A stretch of DNA of 64,000 nt from Dendrobium chrysotoxum (GCA_019925795.1 CM034314.1:27149774-27213773); one strand, 5' to 3'; positions 11,985 through 22,299 are shown, numbered from the stretch's first letter. Notes: generated from the letters alone by a model not told the origin. Numbers and translations: made by a program.

Positions 11985-12670
11985 AAAATGCATCAAGAAA
12001 TTGTGTCAGAAATTTTTGGAGATAATCCAATTAGTTTTTGGAATAAAAAAATTCATGGGGTTGCCTTACCATACATTGAGGGATTTGATGAAAGTCAAAT
12101 TCCTATAAAAGCTAGGGCCCTTACGGATGAATAAAGAATATCTTGTGCTTTGTAAAAAAGAAATTAATGGTCTTTTGAACAAATCTATTATTCAAAAATC
12201 TGGCTCTCCTTGGAGCTGTAGAGCATTTTATGTCATGAATGCTGCTAAAAAGAGAAGACAAAAACCTCAATTAGTCATTAATTTTAAACCATTGAATAAA
12301 GTATTAGCATGTATTAGATATTCAATCCCTAATAAAAAGGGTCTTTTAAATTGTTTGTATAATAATATTATCGTTTTTCAAAAATTGATTTAAAATCAGG
12401 ATATTAGCAAATATAAATCCTGGAAAAAGATCGTTATAAAATAGCTTTTACATATCATTTTGGATATTTTGAATGGAAAGTCATGCCATTCAGATTAAAA
12501 AATGCTCCCTCTGAATTTTAGAGAATTATGAATGATATTTTTATTTCTTATTCTGAATACATTTTAGTATATATTGATGATATTTTCATTTTTTCTCTAG
12601 AGCTATTGAAGAGCATTTTAAGTATATTCGAGTTTTTAAAAGGCGAGTCCATAAACTTTCATTTGTTATT
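11985..12670 (+). pseudogene. Reverse transcriptase, EPRV copy 1
   Basis: An open stretch at 12127-12393 carries the N-terminal RT blocks (SPWSCRAFYV, LVINFKPLNK, IRYSIPNKKGLL). After a frame change, blocks corresponding to KDRYKTAF and MPFGLKNAP are visible near 12428-12510. The catalytic YIDD is intact at 12570-12581, followed by a broken thumb region. In caulimovirids this enzyme copies pregenomic RNA in the cytoplasm. This copy is inactive because the frame is interrupted in several places. Confidence 0.82.
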
Positions 12671-12779
12671 TTAGAACATAAAATTATACTTTTTCAAATT
12701 GAAATCCATTTTCATGGTCATCCAATCCAAAATACTTCTACTACCCCAATTAATAGAAGTATAGAATTTGCTGACAAAT

Positions 12780-13414
12780 TTTTTGATGAAATTATTGATA
12801 AAAATCAACTACCAAGATTCTTGGGGGCTTTAAATCACATTTTTTATTCTAATAAAAATATTGCTTTCATGCCACACCTTTATATCAAAAACTGTGAAAA
12901 AATCCTCCACCTTGGACAGCAACTCACACTAAGGTTATTCAACTTATCAAATCTCATGTTAAAAATCTTCCCTGTATTTACCTTACAAACCCTTCATATT
13001 TTAAAATTGTCAAAACAGATGCTTCTAATCTTGATTATCATGGAAATCTTAAGTAATGAATTCCCTCTTCAAATACACCAAAAAAAAAAAAAGAATTGAT
13101 AAGATTTACTTTAGGCAAGTGGAATCCAACTCAATCCAAATATTCCACTATCAAAAAAAGAAATGTTTTCTATTGTTAAAACTATTATGAAATTTCAAGA
13201 TGATTTGCTAAATGCAACATTTTTATTTCACTTTGACTTTAGTGCGGCAAAATATATTATTGAAAAGGATGTTAAAAATCTCACTGCAAAGAAAATATTC
13301 GTCACTTGGCAAGCACAATTATCTGTGTTTGATTTTACTATTGAATACATGAAAGGCTCTTCTAACAGTCTTCCTAATTTTTTAACTCATGAATATTTAC
13401 AAGGTAAATATTGA
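12780..13414 (+). pseudogene. RNase H, EPRV copy 1
   Basis: Continues from RT through a broken connection region. The C-terminal half is open (13163-13414), with SIVKTIMKFQDDLLNATFLF and KIFVTWQAQLSVFDFTIEY, and stops at TGA 13412-13414. The stop overlaps the position where the second ORF should begin. Confidence 0.78.
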
Positions 13415-14674
13415 CAATCAGGGGTGGATAACCCCCAAGGGTTGAGACAAATTGCCTCCCGCTAAGAACTTTTGCATAATGAGGCTCTTCCTCGTACGGA
13501 AGAAGAAGAGGTGAATCCACCTCCTCTCGAATGATCCCATTAAAATCATAACTTTATGGATTTCAAGAGCCTCAAAAAATAAATGTTGAATCACAAGAGC
13601 CAAATGAGGCTCCTTCGGCTCCAATCTTTGAGCCAATACTCAAAATAAGCATTGAGATTTCCACTAACTTATTCTTGTAGACTATGCCATTGAATCCTCA
13701 TGAGAAATCATGGAACAATACATAGGCACTATGTCCTATACTCAATCTATTTTATATGAGAGAGAATTATATGAATTTATCCTACTTCATTTACAATGTG
13801 TGTAAATTTCCCAAAAATATAATGAAAGCAAAATAATTGCTTATAGAAAAGCTAATATTTTGAAAGTCATCACACATACGGATTGGGAAATCACCTATTA
13901 TCAAACTAAATCTATGGAATATTTTAATAAGCAAAATCAATAAAAGAGAACAATTTTCTTTAATTATTGGCTGTATGTAGAAGCCATGAAAAATGCTTTC
14001 TACATCATAAATCCCAAACATAAGCATTCTTAGATGCTTGTATTAAGTCCAAACTTTTGATCTACTTCTATCTCAAATTAGTTTGTCAAATGGTGGGATA
14101 AAATGAAGTTTCTTCTCAAAATCTTCCTATGAAAATCAAGGAAATTTATTCAAAATGGGTTGAATCATCCCCTCATTTTTTCTAAAACAGAGTCAAAGCA
14201 TCTAATTGATGGACATAATGAATTTTATTTCTTTACACAAGCACAAATTCCTTGGATCTGGTCATGAAATTTAGAAATATATCCTTATGTCAGAAATTGA
14301 AATGTCTCTTTAAAAATTATTCCATTAAATGGTGCTCTGCTATTATTATCCCTGATAAATTGAAGCAAATTCAAAATGTTATCTAGAGTACTCAAATTTG
14401 GTTCTAATCAAATAAAAAAAAAGGGAGTTCTCACACAATGAAATCTATGATACTTTGAGGCAAAAATATACAAATGAATATACTAATTAAGTCAGTGAAA
14501 AATTAAAGAAAAAATATTTAGAACAAATGGAACGACTATTCAAAGATGAAGAATGAATGTTCCAATCAAGCAAATCGAAAGACAATGAAGGCCCTGATGA
14601 ACAGTGGGATAAAATAGGTGAAAACTCAAAATGAAAAAAAACTTGAAGAAGAAGAAGATTCATTTTTAGACTAG
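13410..14674 (+). pseudogene. Second ORF downstream of RNase H, EPRV copy 1
   Basis: By comparison with copy 2, the ORF should start at 13410, but the start codon is ATT here. It runs about 420 codons in a broken frame to TAG at 14672-14674. It is rich in Lys, Asn and Trp in the middle (KWWDKM, LFLYTSTNSLDLVM) and ends in an acidic/basic, probably coiled segment (KLEEEEDSFLD). I do not recognise the product. It carries no domain of the CP-PR-RT-RH set. Confidence 0.6.
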
Positions 14675-14880
14675 TGGAAGAATTATTATCCACTGGTGAA
14701 AAATCAAAATCCATTTATTGGAAGAATTAATTTCTACTTTTTAATAATGGTGAAAAATTAGAATCCACTTTAGTCTTATTTTCCGTAAAGTCTACTTTAC
14801 TTTTGTAATAATGGAGTATGATTGATTATGTTGGTTCCCAAACTCCAAATTTTTTTTATGATGAAGTCCATGTATTTTCT

Positions 14881-14896
14881 CTCTATTTAAGGAGAG
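14881..14896 (+). promoter_or_regulatory. EPRV promoter TATA box at the copy 1/copy 2 junction
   Basis: CTCTATTTAAGGAGAG, a TATA element inside a short inverted repeat. It is repeated exactly in copy 2 at 20909-20924, both about 160 bp before the end of the repeat unit. A polyadenylation-like AGAAATAAAA follows at about 14932. The leader then runs to the PBS at 15055. Confidence 0.7.
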
Positions 14897-15054
14897 ATTG
14901 TCTTCTTGTATGCTATGCTTAGTTTTTGAAGAAGAAATAAAATTTGAAGGTTTTTTGTAGTATCTATAAGCCTTCTCTCTTCTCTTACTAGTTTTCATCT
15001 GTTTATCTAGCTTTTTCTTCAATATTTATTAAAATAAATTCATCTTTCACAAAT

Positions 15055-15066
15055 TTGTATCGAAGC
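15055..15066 (+). other. tRNA-Met primer binding site of the EPRV
   Basis: TTGTATCGAAGC followed by CATGATGG, close to TGGTATCAGAGCCATGATGG. This is position 1 of the genome in caulimovirid convention. Confidence 0.6.
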
Positions 15067-15129
15067 CATGATGGGGTAAATCCCTATGGGTATTCAATAA
15101 GTTAAACTGATTAAACTATAGAAACAACT

Positions 15130-16470
15130 TCTAGATAAATTTATATCTATGTAAATCTAAGAAGTGAAGAAGGCATCCTTCCTTCTACTTCATCTGGATT
15201 AATTATATCCAAAAATCCTTCTATTAAGCTGCCTCCTTCTCTTGATTTTCCTCTTGGACCAACCCAGAATGAGATAAATGCTATTTTTCAGCAGATCAAA
15301 TCTTCTCCTATTACCACTTTTAAATGGATCTCATTCATCTTCTTATGATCCCACTTCTAATTATGGTAACACAGATGAATCTCAAATCGAAGAAATTCAC
15401 AACCAATTTAAAAAATTTTAGGTTGCACCCCCTTCAAGAGGCACCTTTGCAATTTAAAAACTCAAATATCATAAAAAGCCTAGGGAGAAATATTATTATC
15501 CAAGGCCTACTCTTGTAGATCTTCTCTAGAAAGAAGATCATCATTTTAATAAGCATCAGTATGATCCTACTCAAATCTATGAGTAGAATATTGATGGTCT
15601 TTCCTACTATCAAATACATGAAACTGTACAGCATATGTTAATTTATGCTACTACGATTCAAACTCGCAAACATTTTCCTCCCCAGGTAGTCAAAATCCTC
15701 ATTAATGGATTTACTAGTAAACTCAAAATCTGGCAGAAAAATTATCTCATAGATGGTCCAAAGGAAGATCTTCTTAGCGATTCCAAGCTAGAGAATAGTT
15801 CTTAGTGTAATATTGAAGACGTATACACTCTTATCCACAATATCCTTGAACATCTTATATGATACATCACATATAATAAGGAACATATGTGCTCTTTATT
15901 AAAGAAATTAAGATGTCCTATTTTAGATAGTACAAAGATGTGTTCCAAAGTAGGGTATTGAATTTTTCAGATGCTAGTAGTGACAACAGGAAGCAAAAAT
16001 TTATCAAAGGATTACCTTCTACCTTAGATAAAAAATTTATGAAAAATCTTCGTGATAATATAGGCAACATTCCCTACGCCTATCTTACCTATTGGAACAT
16101 TATAAATCACTGTATTAAAACTAATATTAATCTTTGTAGAGATATCAAAATGAATTTTTAAATTCATAAAGAATAAATTTTTGAGAAAAAAAAAATATTT
16201 GGGAGTATTTTATGAACAATTTGCTTGTGATATTTTTTCGTCCTTCTAGAGAATCTCTCATATCAAAGGGATAAATATAAGCATGAAAAATATCACCGGC
16301 TTAAAAAATACCACAAAAAGATATAATAAGAGAAATTCTCCCATAGAATTTTGAGAAAAGAAATCCAAAAAGCATGAGAAACTCCACAACATTAAATGTT
16401 ATAAAGGTGGCAAATTGGTCATTATTCTAATTGGTGTACTACTAAGAAGAAGATTAGTGAGTTAAAAAAT
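15130..16470 (+). pseudogene. Capsid (gag-like) protein, EPRV copy 2
   Basis: A coding frame is visible from about 15150 (PSIKLPPSLDFPLGPTQNEI). The conserved core HETVQHMLIYAT and ILINGFTSKLKIWQKNYL lies near 15610-15750; this resembles the I-x-G-F-T-G-x-L-x-x-W-W-x-N-Y-L core of caulimovirid and gypsy capsids. An open stretch at 15940-16161 is followed by a frameshifted CCHC zinc knuckle at about 16392-16436 (GHYSNWC readable). Many stops. Only about 90 nt separate the PBS from this frame. Confidence 0.7.
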
Positions 16471-16479
16471 AGTTGATGA

Positions 16480-17330
16480 ATTGAAAAATTCTTTTAACCT
16501 ATGATTCTAAATCGTCAGCTGATTCCCCTGAATTTAACTATTCTAGTTATGATTTAGAAAATCAAACTAAACCCTGTTGTAACAATTACCGTAGTAAGGA
16601 CTATTACAAATTCATTGTTGAAATGTCAGGATTATATACACTTACTGACAACCAAAATGATCAAATTATAATTATCCTTGGTCAAGTCTCAAATCCAAAA
16701 ATTAGAGACAAAATCAATCATTTATTAGGCAATGATAGAAAAAAAATCCCTTTATACTTCTCTAAAATTATTTGTATATGAAGGTTCCTCCTCAATATTG
16801 TATGGAACCTTAAGATACCAACATTGCTATTATTTGATCTTTACAAAAAGCCATTTTATAGAAATGGTTTATAACCATTGATTTAGTTATGAATAAATCT
16901 TATGTTATTACTAATCTCACTGCTCTAGTAGATAGTAGAGCATATATGAATTGTATTCAAGATAGATTTATTCCTTCTTAATATTTTGAAAAGAATCACA
17001 CAGTGAGTGACTTACATCGGCTAGTGGGCATCATATGCAAATTGAATATGAGCTTACCAATGCTTCTTTTTGTGATGATATGTATTACATACCTACTCCT
17101 TTTCTACTTGTTAAAAATCTCTGTCAACATGTTATCTTAGGCATTCCTTTTTTATTTGATATCCAGCTTATTTCTACTGAAATTCTAGAATTGTTTCTAG
17201 TCATCTTTCCAGGCCTTTAAAATTTTCTTTTATTACTAATCCCAAAGAGATTTTTATAAATGAGATGAATAAAATTCATCAAAAGAAACTTCATTTTAAT
17301 TTTCTTAAACAAGTATGAAGTAAAGACTTC
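16480..17330 (+). pseudogene. Aspartic protease region, EPRV copy 2
   Basis: Reads ALVDSRAYMNCIQDRFIPS near 16925-16980, with the catalytic triplet D-S-R at 16931-16939. The second half is open at 17035-17220 (MQIEYELTNASFCDDMYYI, then VILGIPFLF). Relative to copy 1 a segment around 16775 is shortened. The frame is otherwise similar to copy 1 but better preserved at the C-terminal half. Confidence 0.7.
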
Positions 17331-17379
17331 AAAAACTAAAATCACGATAAATCACTACACGAATTTCTAAAGTGCATTA

Positions 17380-18640
17380 AGAAATTGTGTCAAATATTTG
17401 TAGAGATTATCCAATTAGCTTTTGGAATCAAAAACTTCATAGTGTGGCCTTACCATACATTGAGGGATTTGATGAAAATCAGATTCCTACAAAAGCTAGG
17501 CCCTCATAGATGAATAAAGAATATATTAAGCTTTGTAAAAATGAAATTAAAGATCTTCTAACCAAATCAATTATTAAAAAATCTGGCTCTCCTTAGAGCT
17601 GTAGAGCATTTTATGTCATCAATTATTAAAAAATCTGGCTCTCCATAAACCTTGACTAGTCATTAACTATAAACCATTGAATAAAGTATAAACATGTATT
17701 AGATATTCAATCCCTAATAAAGGGATCTTTTAAATTGTTTGTATAATGTTATTTTTTTTCAAAATTTTATTTAAAATTAGGATATTGTCAAATGCAAATC
17801 CAAAAACAATATCATTATAAAACAACTTTTATGGTTCCTTTTGGATATTTTGAATGGAATGTCATGCCATTCAGATTAAAAAATGTTTTTTCTGAATTTC
17901 AGAGAATTATGAATGTTGTTTTTAATCCTTGTTATTAGGGGTGTCAATATTGGACCTGACCTGAACCCGACCCAAAAATTTTGGGCTTGGGTTGACCTGA
18001 ACCCCAAGCGGGTCGGGTTCAGGTCCGGAAAACCGAATCGTTTGCAAAATCGGGTCGGGTTTGGGTTGACCCGGGAACCCGAGAATGACCCGGAATGACC
18101 CGAAAAAAACCCGTCTACCCACTCTGACCACTCCTGCCGGAGTATACCTACATTGCCTGCCTCGCCTGCCCCGCGACCCCCTGCCCCGCCAGCCCGCGTT
18201 GCATCGCATCATGCAATCGCATCGGGAGACGGCATCGAGTCGCATCGCTGGCTGCACCGCTGTTGCTGCCCCGCCGGCGGCCGCTACCGTCTTTTGCTGG
18301 CGGAGCACCGAACCGCGTGCAGGAAATCAGAATAACCGAATATGGTTTAAGACTTACGGGTCAGGTCGGGTTGACCCGAACCCAACTCGTGACCCAAAAT
18401 TGACACCCCTACTTGTTATGAATACATTTTAGTATATATTGATGAAGTTTTGAGTTTTTTTTCTAAAACTATTGAAGAGCATTTTAAGCACATTAAAGTT
18501 TTTAAATGGCTAGTCCATAAAAATGGATTAATTACTTCAGAACCTAAAATTAAACTATTTCAAACTGAAATCCATTTATTTGGTCATCAGTTCAAAATTA
18601 CTTCTATTACCCCAATTAATAGAAGTATATAATTTGCTGA
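17380..18640 (+). pseudogene. Reverse transcriptase, EPRV copy 2, split by a MITE
   Basis: N-terminal blocks are visible from about 17480, with a duplicated stretch encoding SIIKKSGSP (17566-17645). The MITE at 17936-18411 lies between the MPFRLKN block and the catalytic motif. The catalytic motif is YIDE (18435-18446) instead of YIDD, so a metal-binding Asp is lost. The thumb continues open at 18450-18632. Inactive by several independent lesions. Confidence 0.78.
17936..18411. mobile_element. hAT-like MITE inserted in the EPRV RT
   Basis: A 476-bp insertion with 13-bp perfect terminal inverted repeats (TAGGGGTGTCAAT and its complement) and a perfect 8-bp target duplication CTTGTTAT (17928-17935 and 18412-18419). 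Eight-bp duplications and this TIR style are typical of the hAT superfamily. The interior is GC-rich compared with its surroundings and full of GACCCGAACCC/GGGTCGGGTT stretches near both ends. It encodes no transposase. The long overlapping frames inside it are composition artefacts. Confidence 0.93.
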
Positions 18641-18644
18641 CATA

Positions 18645-19316
18645 TTTGCTGAGGAAATTGTTGATAAAAATTGACTACAAAGATTCTTGAGGGCTTTAAA
18701 TTATATTTTTTGTTTTTTATAAAAGTATTGCTATTGATGCTACATCTTTATACTCAAAAACTATAAAAAAAATCCTCCCAGGCTATATCAACTTACGTTA
18801 AGGCTATTCAACTTACAAATCTCATGTTAAAAATCTTCCTTGTATTCACCTTACAAATCCTTCGTGTTTTAAAATAGTCGAAACAGGTGCTTTTAATTTG
18901 GTTATGGTAGAATTCTCCAACAAAAAAAACCCTCTTCACAAAAAGAAGAATTAGTAAGATTTACTTCAAGTAAGTGGAATCCAACTCAATACAAATATTC
19001 CACTATATAAAAAGAAATGCTTTCTTTTGTTAAAACCATTATGAAATTTCAAGACGATCCATATGCAACATTTTTATTATGCATCAATTGTAGTTCAGCA
19101 AAATATATTATTGAAAAGAATATTAAAAATCTCATCACAAAGAAAATATTCGTCACTTGGCAAGCACAATTATTTATGTTTGATTTTACTATTGAATGCA
19201 TCAAAAGCTCTTCTAACAGTCTTCCTGACATTTTAACATGTGAATATCTGTATGGTGAATATGGACAATCATGGGTGGATAAACCCCGAGGGTCGAGGAA
19301 AAATTCCTCCACCTAA
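18645..19316 (+). pseudogene. RNase H, EPRV copy 2
   Basis: The C-terminal half is open (19017-19316), with SFVKTIMKFQDDPYATFLL and KIFVTWQAQLFMFDFTIEC. Its frame reads on past the point where copy 1 stops, overlapping the second ORF by about 55 nt in a different frame. Upstream parts are frameshifted. Confidence 0.78.
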
Positions 19317-19320
19317 TCTT

Positions 19321-19554
19321 TGTACTTTTCCACGACAAGGCTCTGCCACGTGTGAAAAGGAACAATACATAGGCACTACGTCCTTTATTCAATCTATTTG
19401 TACCTTTCCATGACAAGGCTCTGCCACGTGTGAAAAGGAACGATACATAGGCACTACGCCCTTTATTCAATCTATTTGTACTTTTTCATGACAAGGCTCT
19501 GCCACGTGTGAAAAGGAACGATACATAGGCACTACGTCCTTTATTCAATCTATT
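19321..19554 (+). repeat. Three tandem copies of a 78-bp in-frame repeat
   Basis: Units begin at 19321, 19399 and 19477 with TGTAC(T/C)TTT. Each contains CTCTGCCACGTGTGAAAAGG, including a CACGTG palindrome. 78 is a multiple of three, so the second ORF frame is kept. Copy 1 has no such tandem expansion at the matching place (about 13700-13760). Confidence 0.92.
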
Positions 19555-19711
19555 TTCTATGACAAAGGATTATACGTAGCTATCCTGCTTCATTACAATG
19601 TGTGGAAATTTTCCACAAATATAATGAAAGCACAATGATTGCCTATAGCAAAGCTAATATTTTTAAAGTCATCACACATAAGCATTGGGGAATCACCACT
19701 TATCAAACTAA

Positions 19712-19831
19712 GGCTTCGTTTGGGACGGCTTTCTTATTGCTTCTTAAAGCGGCTTTTTAGTGCAAAAATTTTAATTTTTGTACATAAAAGTAGCTTTAAG
19801 AAGTAGGAAAAAAGCCGTCCCAAACGAAGCC
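19712..19831. mobile_element. Tourist-like (PIF/Harbinger) MITE 1
   Basis: A 120-bp nearly perfect palindrome with ends GGCTTCGTTTGGGACGGC and complement, flanked by a TAA duplication (19709-19711, 19832-19834). The 3-bp TAA/TTA target and the GGCTTCGTTTGGGA ends are typical of Tourist MITEs. No coding capacity. Confidence 0.9.
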
Positions 19832-20726
19832 TAAATCAATGAAATATTTTAATAAGCAAAACCAACAAAAGAGAACAATTCTCATTAATTACTGGACAGA
19901 TGTAGAAGCCATAAAAAAATGCTTTTTACATCATAAATCTCAAACACAAGCATTATTAGATGTTTGATTAAGACTAGACTTATTATCTATTTCTATCCCA
20001 AATTGGTGCCTCCAATGGTGGGATAAAATGGGAGCTTCTTCTCAAATTCTTCCTATAAAAATCAATAAAAAGTTATTCAGAATGGGTTGAATTATCGCCT
20101 CATTTATCTAAAATAGAGTCGGGTCATCTAATTGATGGACTTAGTGAATTTTATTTCTTTACACAAACACAAATTCCTTGGATCTTGTCATGGCATTATA
20201 AATCAGTCCAAATGCCATAAATTATAAATGAACATTCAGAAATTATTATATTAAATGGTGGTATGCTATCATTATCCTTGATAAATTGAAGCAATACAAA
20301 AGGTTATACAATGTAATCAGGTCGGGTTCCAATCAAACACCAGTAAAAGCGAGTTCTCCATCAATAAAATCTATGATACTTTGAGGTGAAAATATCCAAA
20401 TGAATCTACTGATCAAATTATAACAAGATTAAAGAAAAAATATGAAGAACAAATAGAACAACTATTCGAAGGCAAAGATCGAATGTCCCAATTAAGCAAA
20501 TCGGAAGACAATGAAGGCCCACATGAACAACGGGATAAAATAGGTGAAAATCGAAAGGAAAAAAAAGAAACTTGAAGATGAAGCATATTCATTTTTAGAC
20601 TAGTGGAATTATTATCACTTTCATGGAAGAATTATTATCCACTCTTTCGGTGGAAAATCGTAATACATTTTTTGGAAGAATTATTGTCCACCTTTTAATA
20701 ATGGTGGAAAATCAAAATCTACCTTA

Positions 20727-20842
20727 GGCTTCATGTGGGATAGCTTTTTAGTGCTTTCTAATAAAAAAAAATTTAGAACTAAAAATTTTTGTACTGGAAA
20801 ATAGTTTCATACTGCAGTAAGAGAGCTGTCATAAATGAAGTC
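20727..20842. mobile_element. Tourist-like MITE 2, more diverged
   Basis: A 116-bp element with diverged inverted ends (GGCTTCATGTGGGATAGC; complement GACTTCATTTATGACAGC) and a TTA duplication (20724-20726, 20843-20845). Same family as MITE 1 by its ends and its central TTTTTAGT/AAAATTT pattern, but older. Confidence 0.8.
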
Positions 20843-20908
20843 TTAATCTTACTTTTCTTCCTTGGTTCCTAAACTCCAAAATGTTGTATGATGAAGTCTG
20901 TGTTTGCT

Positions 20909-20924
20909 CTCTATTTAAGGAGAG
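20909..20924 (+). promoter_or_regulatory. EPRV promoter TATA box, copy 2 end
   Basis: CTCTATTTAAGGAGAG, identical to the copy at 14881. The downstream leader (GTGTGCTTAGTTTTTGAAGA, then AGAAATAAGC) matches copy 1, giving a terminal repeat like that of the pregenomic RNA. Confidence 0.7.
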
Positions 20925-21713
20925 ACCGTCCTCATGTATGGTGTGCTTAGTTTTTGAAGAAGAAATAAGCTTTTTAGAGCAGTATCTGTAAGCCTTCTCT
21001 CATCTCTTACAAGTTTTTTATCTATTCATCTTCCAACTTTTGCTTCAATATTTGTTAAAACAAATCCATCATATATAATATTATTATTTAACTATAATTT
21101 TACTTAGATATTTATTGGAGAAATATTTTTACAAAATAGGTTGATAATTTCTTATAATAAATACTATATAAGTCATATAAAAACTTTAATTATATAAACA
21201 TTTAACCTATAAGTTAACTTTTTGTAGTTGTTATGGATCAATAAAATATTTTGATGTTTTAACTTATATAAGCTAATGTTATCTATTATTAAATGCCCCT
21301 TTGACATTTCGAGCTTTTTAGTAAATAACAGCCTACAGTGCTATTGTAGTGACGTTTTTTCAAAAACATCTCTCGATGTCTTTTTGTGAAACTCCTTTTA
21401 ATGTTTTCTAACTTTAAGTTAGAAAGTTCGAAAGTCATTCGTTATTTGTTTTATTGAATCGATTTTTGCTATAATGGTTTGTGAAACTATCAATTGGTAA
21501 TTAAGTTAATCCAAGAGATTCTTTTAACTTTTCTTCATTATTAATATATGTAGCATATTTTTTATATTATATATTGAGTTAGAAAACCTTTTTTAATATA
21601 TAATAGTTATAATTTATATTAATTAAACAGATATTTTAAGATAATCTTAAGTTTCTTAATCATCATACCTTATGTAAACTACTAATTCTTATTTGCAAAT
21701 TTGGTTTACATTA

Positions 21714-21785
21714 AGACTTTGTTTGGGACAACCTTTTTACAGTTTTCTAAAAGATCTTTTTAGTATAAAATTTTTTTGAATTAGA
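21714..21785. mobile_element. Tourist-like MITE fragment 3 (one end only)
   Basis: AGACTTTGTTTGGGACAACC after a TTA, followed by TCTTTTTAGTATAAAATTTT, matches the left end of MITEs 1 and 2. The right end is missing. Confidence 0.5.
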
Positions 21786-21810
21786 AAAGTTTCCCTTAAA
21801 CTTAAGGGAA

Positions 21811-22064
21811 AATTCTATCAGATGTTGGCGAGACTTGCAATGCTTTATGGTGTAGAATGTTGACTATTTAAAAAGAAACATAATATAAGTTAAGTGTTGC
21901 AGAGATGAGGATGCTTAGGTGGATGAGTTGCTTTACTTTTAGAGACAGAATACGAGACGAGCATATAACTGAAAAGGTTGGAGTAGGTCTAGTGCAAGAT
22001 AAGATTAGAGAGAGTTGCCTCAGATGATTTGGTCACATAAAATGGCGGCCTTCTAGAAGGCTAT
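21811..22064 (+). pseudogene. L1-type LINE, 3' end of ORF2 (RT C-terminal region)
   Basis: One frame reads VAEMRMLRWMSCFTFRDRIR from about 21900, continuing with KVGVGLVQDKIRES and, after a stop, FGHIKWRPSRR. This is the characteristic C-terminal tail of plant non-LTR retrotransposon ORF2 (M-L-Y-G-x-E-C, then E-M-R-M-L-R-W-M, then W-F-G-H). MLYGVEC is readable at about 21840. Upstream ORF2 is absent, as for a 5'-truncated insertion. Confidence 0.85.
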
Positions 22065-22069
22065 TTTTT

Positions 22070-22290
22070 TATTAGCGACCATCAAAATTGGTCACTAAAA
22101 CTGATTATTTGATTGTTGACACAAATAGTGACAAAAAATATTTAGGTCACTAGCTTGTCTCAGTAGCCTTGTCGCTAAGGCTTTTAGCGGCCAAAATTTT
22201 TTTTGTTGCTAAATTAGTGACCACTAATTTATATTGGTCTCTAAAATTGTATATATTAGTGACCTTTTTTTTTAAAGCTAAAGTATTTAT
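22070..22290. repeat. CACTA-like subterminal repeat block
   Basis: Repeats of TAGCGACCA/TTAGTGACC in both orientations (about 22072, 22095, 22125, 22165, 22225, 22255) resemble the subterminal repeats of plant CACTA (En/Spm) or related DNA transposons. No CACTA terminus or 3-bp duplication was found, so the assignment is tentative. Confidence 0.4.
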
Positions 22291-22299
22291 TTGGATGCT

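Larger units (their letters stand above)
10961..15054 (+). mobile_element. Endogenous pararetrovirus copy 1 (Caulimoviridae type), 5' truncated
   Basis: The sequence from ACTACTAAGAAGAAGATTAG matches copy 2 from about 16433 onward, so this copy starts just after the capsid zinc knuckle; everything upstream of it is lost. The order is protease, RT, RNase H, a second ORF, then the viral promoter and leader. Copy 2 begins immediately after. Diagnostic caulimovirid phrases are SPWSCRAFYV and LVINFKPLNK in RT and the FDFTIEYMKGSSNSLP end of RNase H. No integrase or LTR is present, as expected for a pararetrovirus. All frames carry stops or shifts, so this is a fossil copy. Confidence 0.85.
19261..20603 (+). 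pseudogene. Second ORF downstream of RNase H, EPRV copy 2
   Basis: ATG at 19261 (MDNHGWINPEGRGKIPPP) overlaps the end of the RNase H frame. Stops in the repeats are CGA-to-TGA changes. It includes three copies of a 78-bp in-frame repeat and is interrupted by a Tourist-like MITE (19712-19831). The middle (SIPNW, QWWDKM, NSLDLVM) and the charged C-terminus (LKKKYEEQIEQLFEGKDRM) match copy 1. It ends at TAG 20601-20603. The product is not recognised. It could be an equivalent of the small second ORF of florendovirus-like elements or, less likely, a displaced movement protein. Confidence 0.6.
15055..21074 (+). mobile_element. Endogenous pararetrovirus copy 2, near full length
   Basis: Begins at a tRNA-Met PBS directly joined to copy 1's promoter and leader. 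It runs through capsid, protease, RT, RNase H and the second ORF to a second promoter and leader ending near 21074. Without the three MITE insertions (17936-18411, 19712-19831, 20727-20842) the unit is about 5.3 kb. That is shorter than typical Caulimoviridae genomes (about 7-9 kb), and I see no movement protein upstream of the capsid. The head-to-tail arrangement matches integration of a concatemer or recombination between circular copies. Confidence 0.82.

Noticed and set aside
17922..18432. Overlapping frames of 60-128 codons on both strands, rich in Arg/Pro/Ala
   Set aside because: They lie inside the GC-rich hAT-like MITE and its direct flanks; no start context, motif or conservation. 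Composition artefacts.
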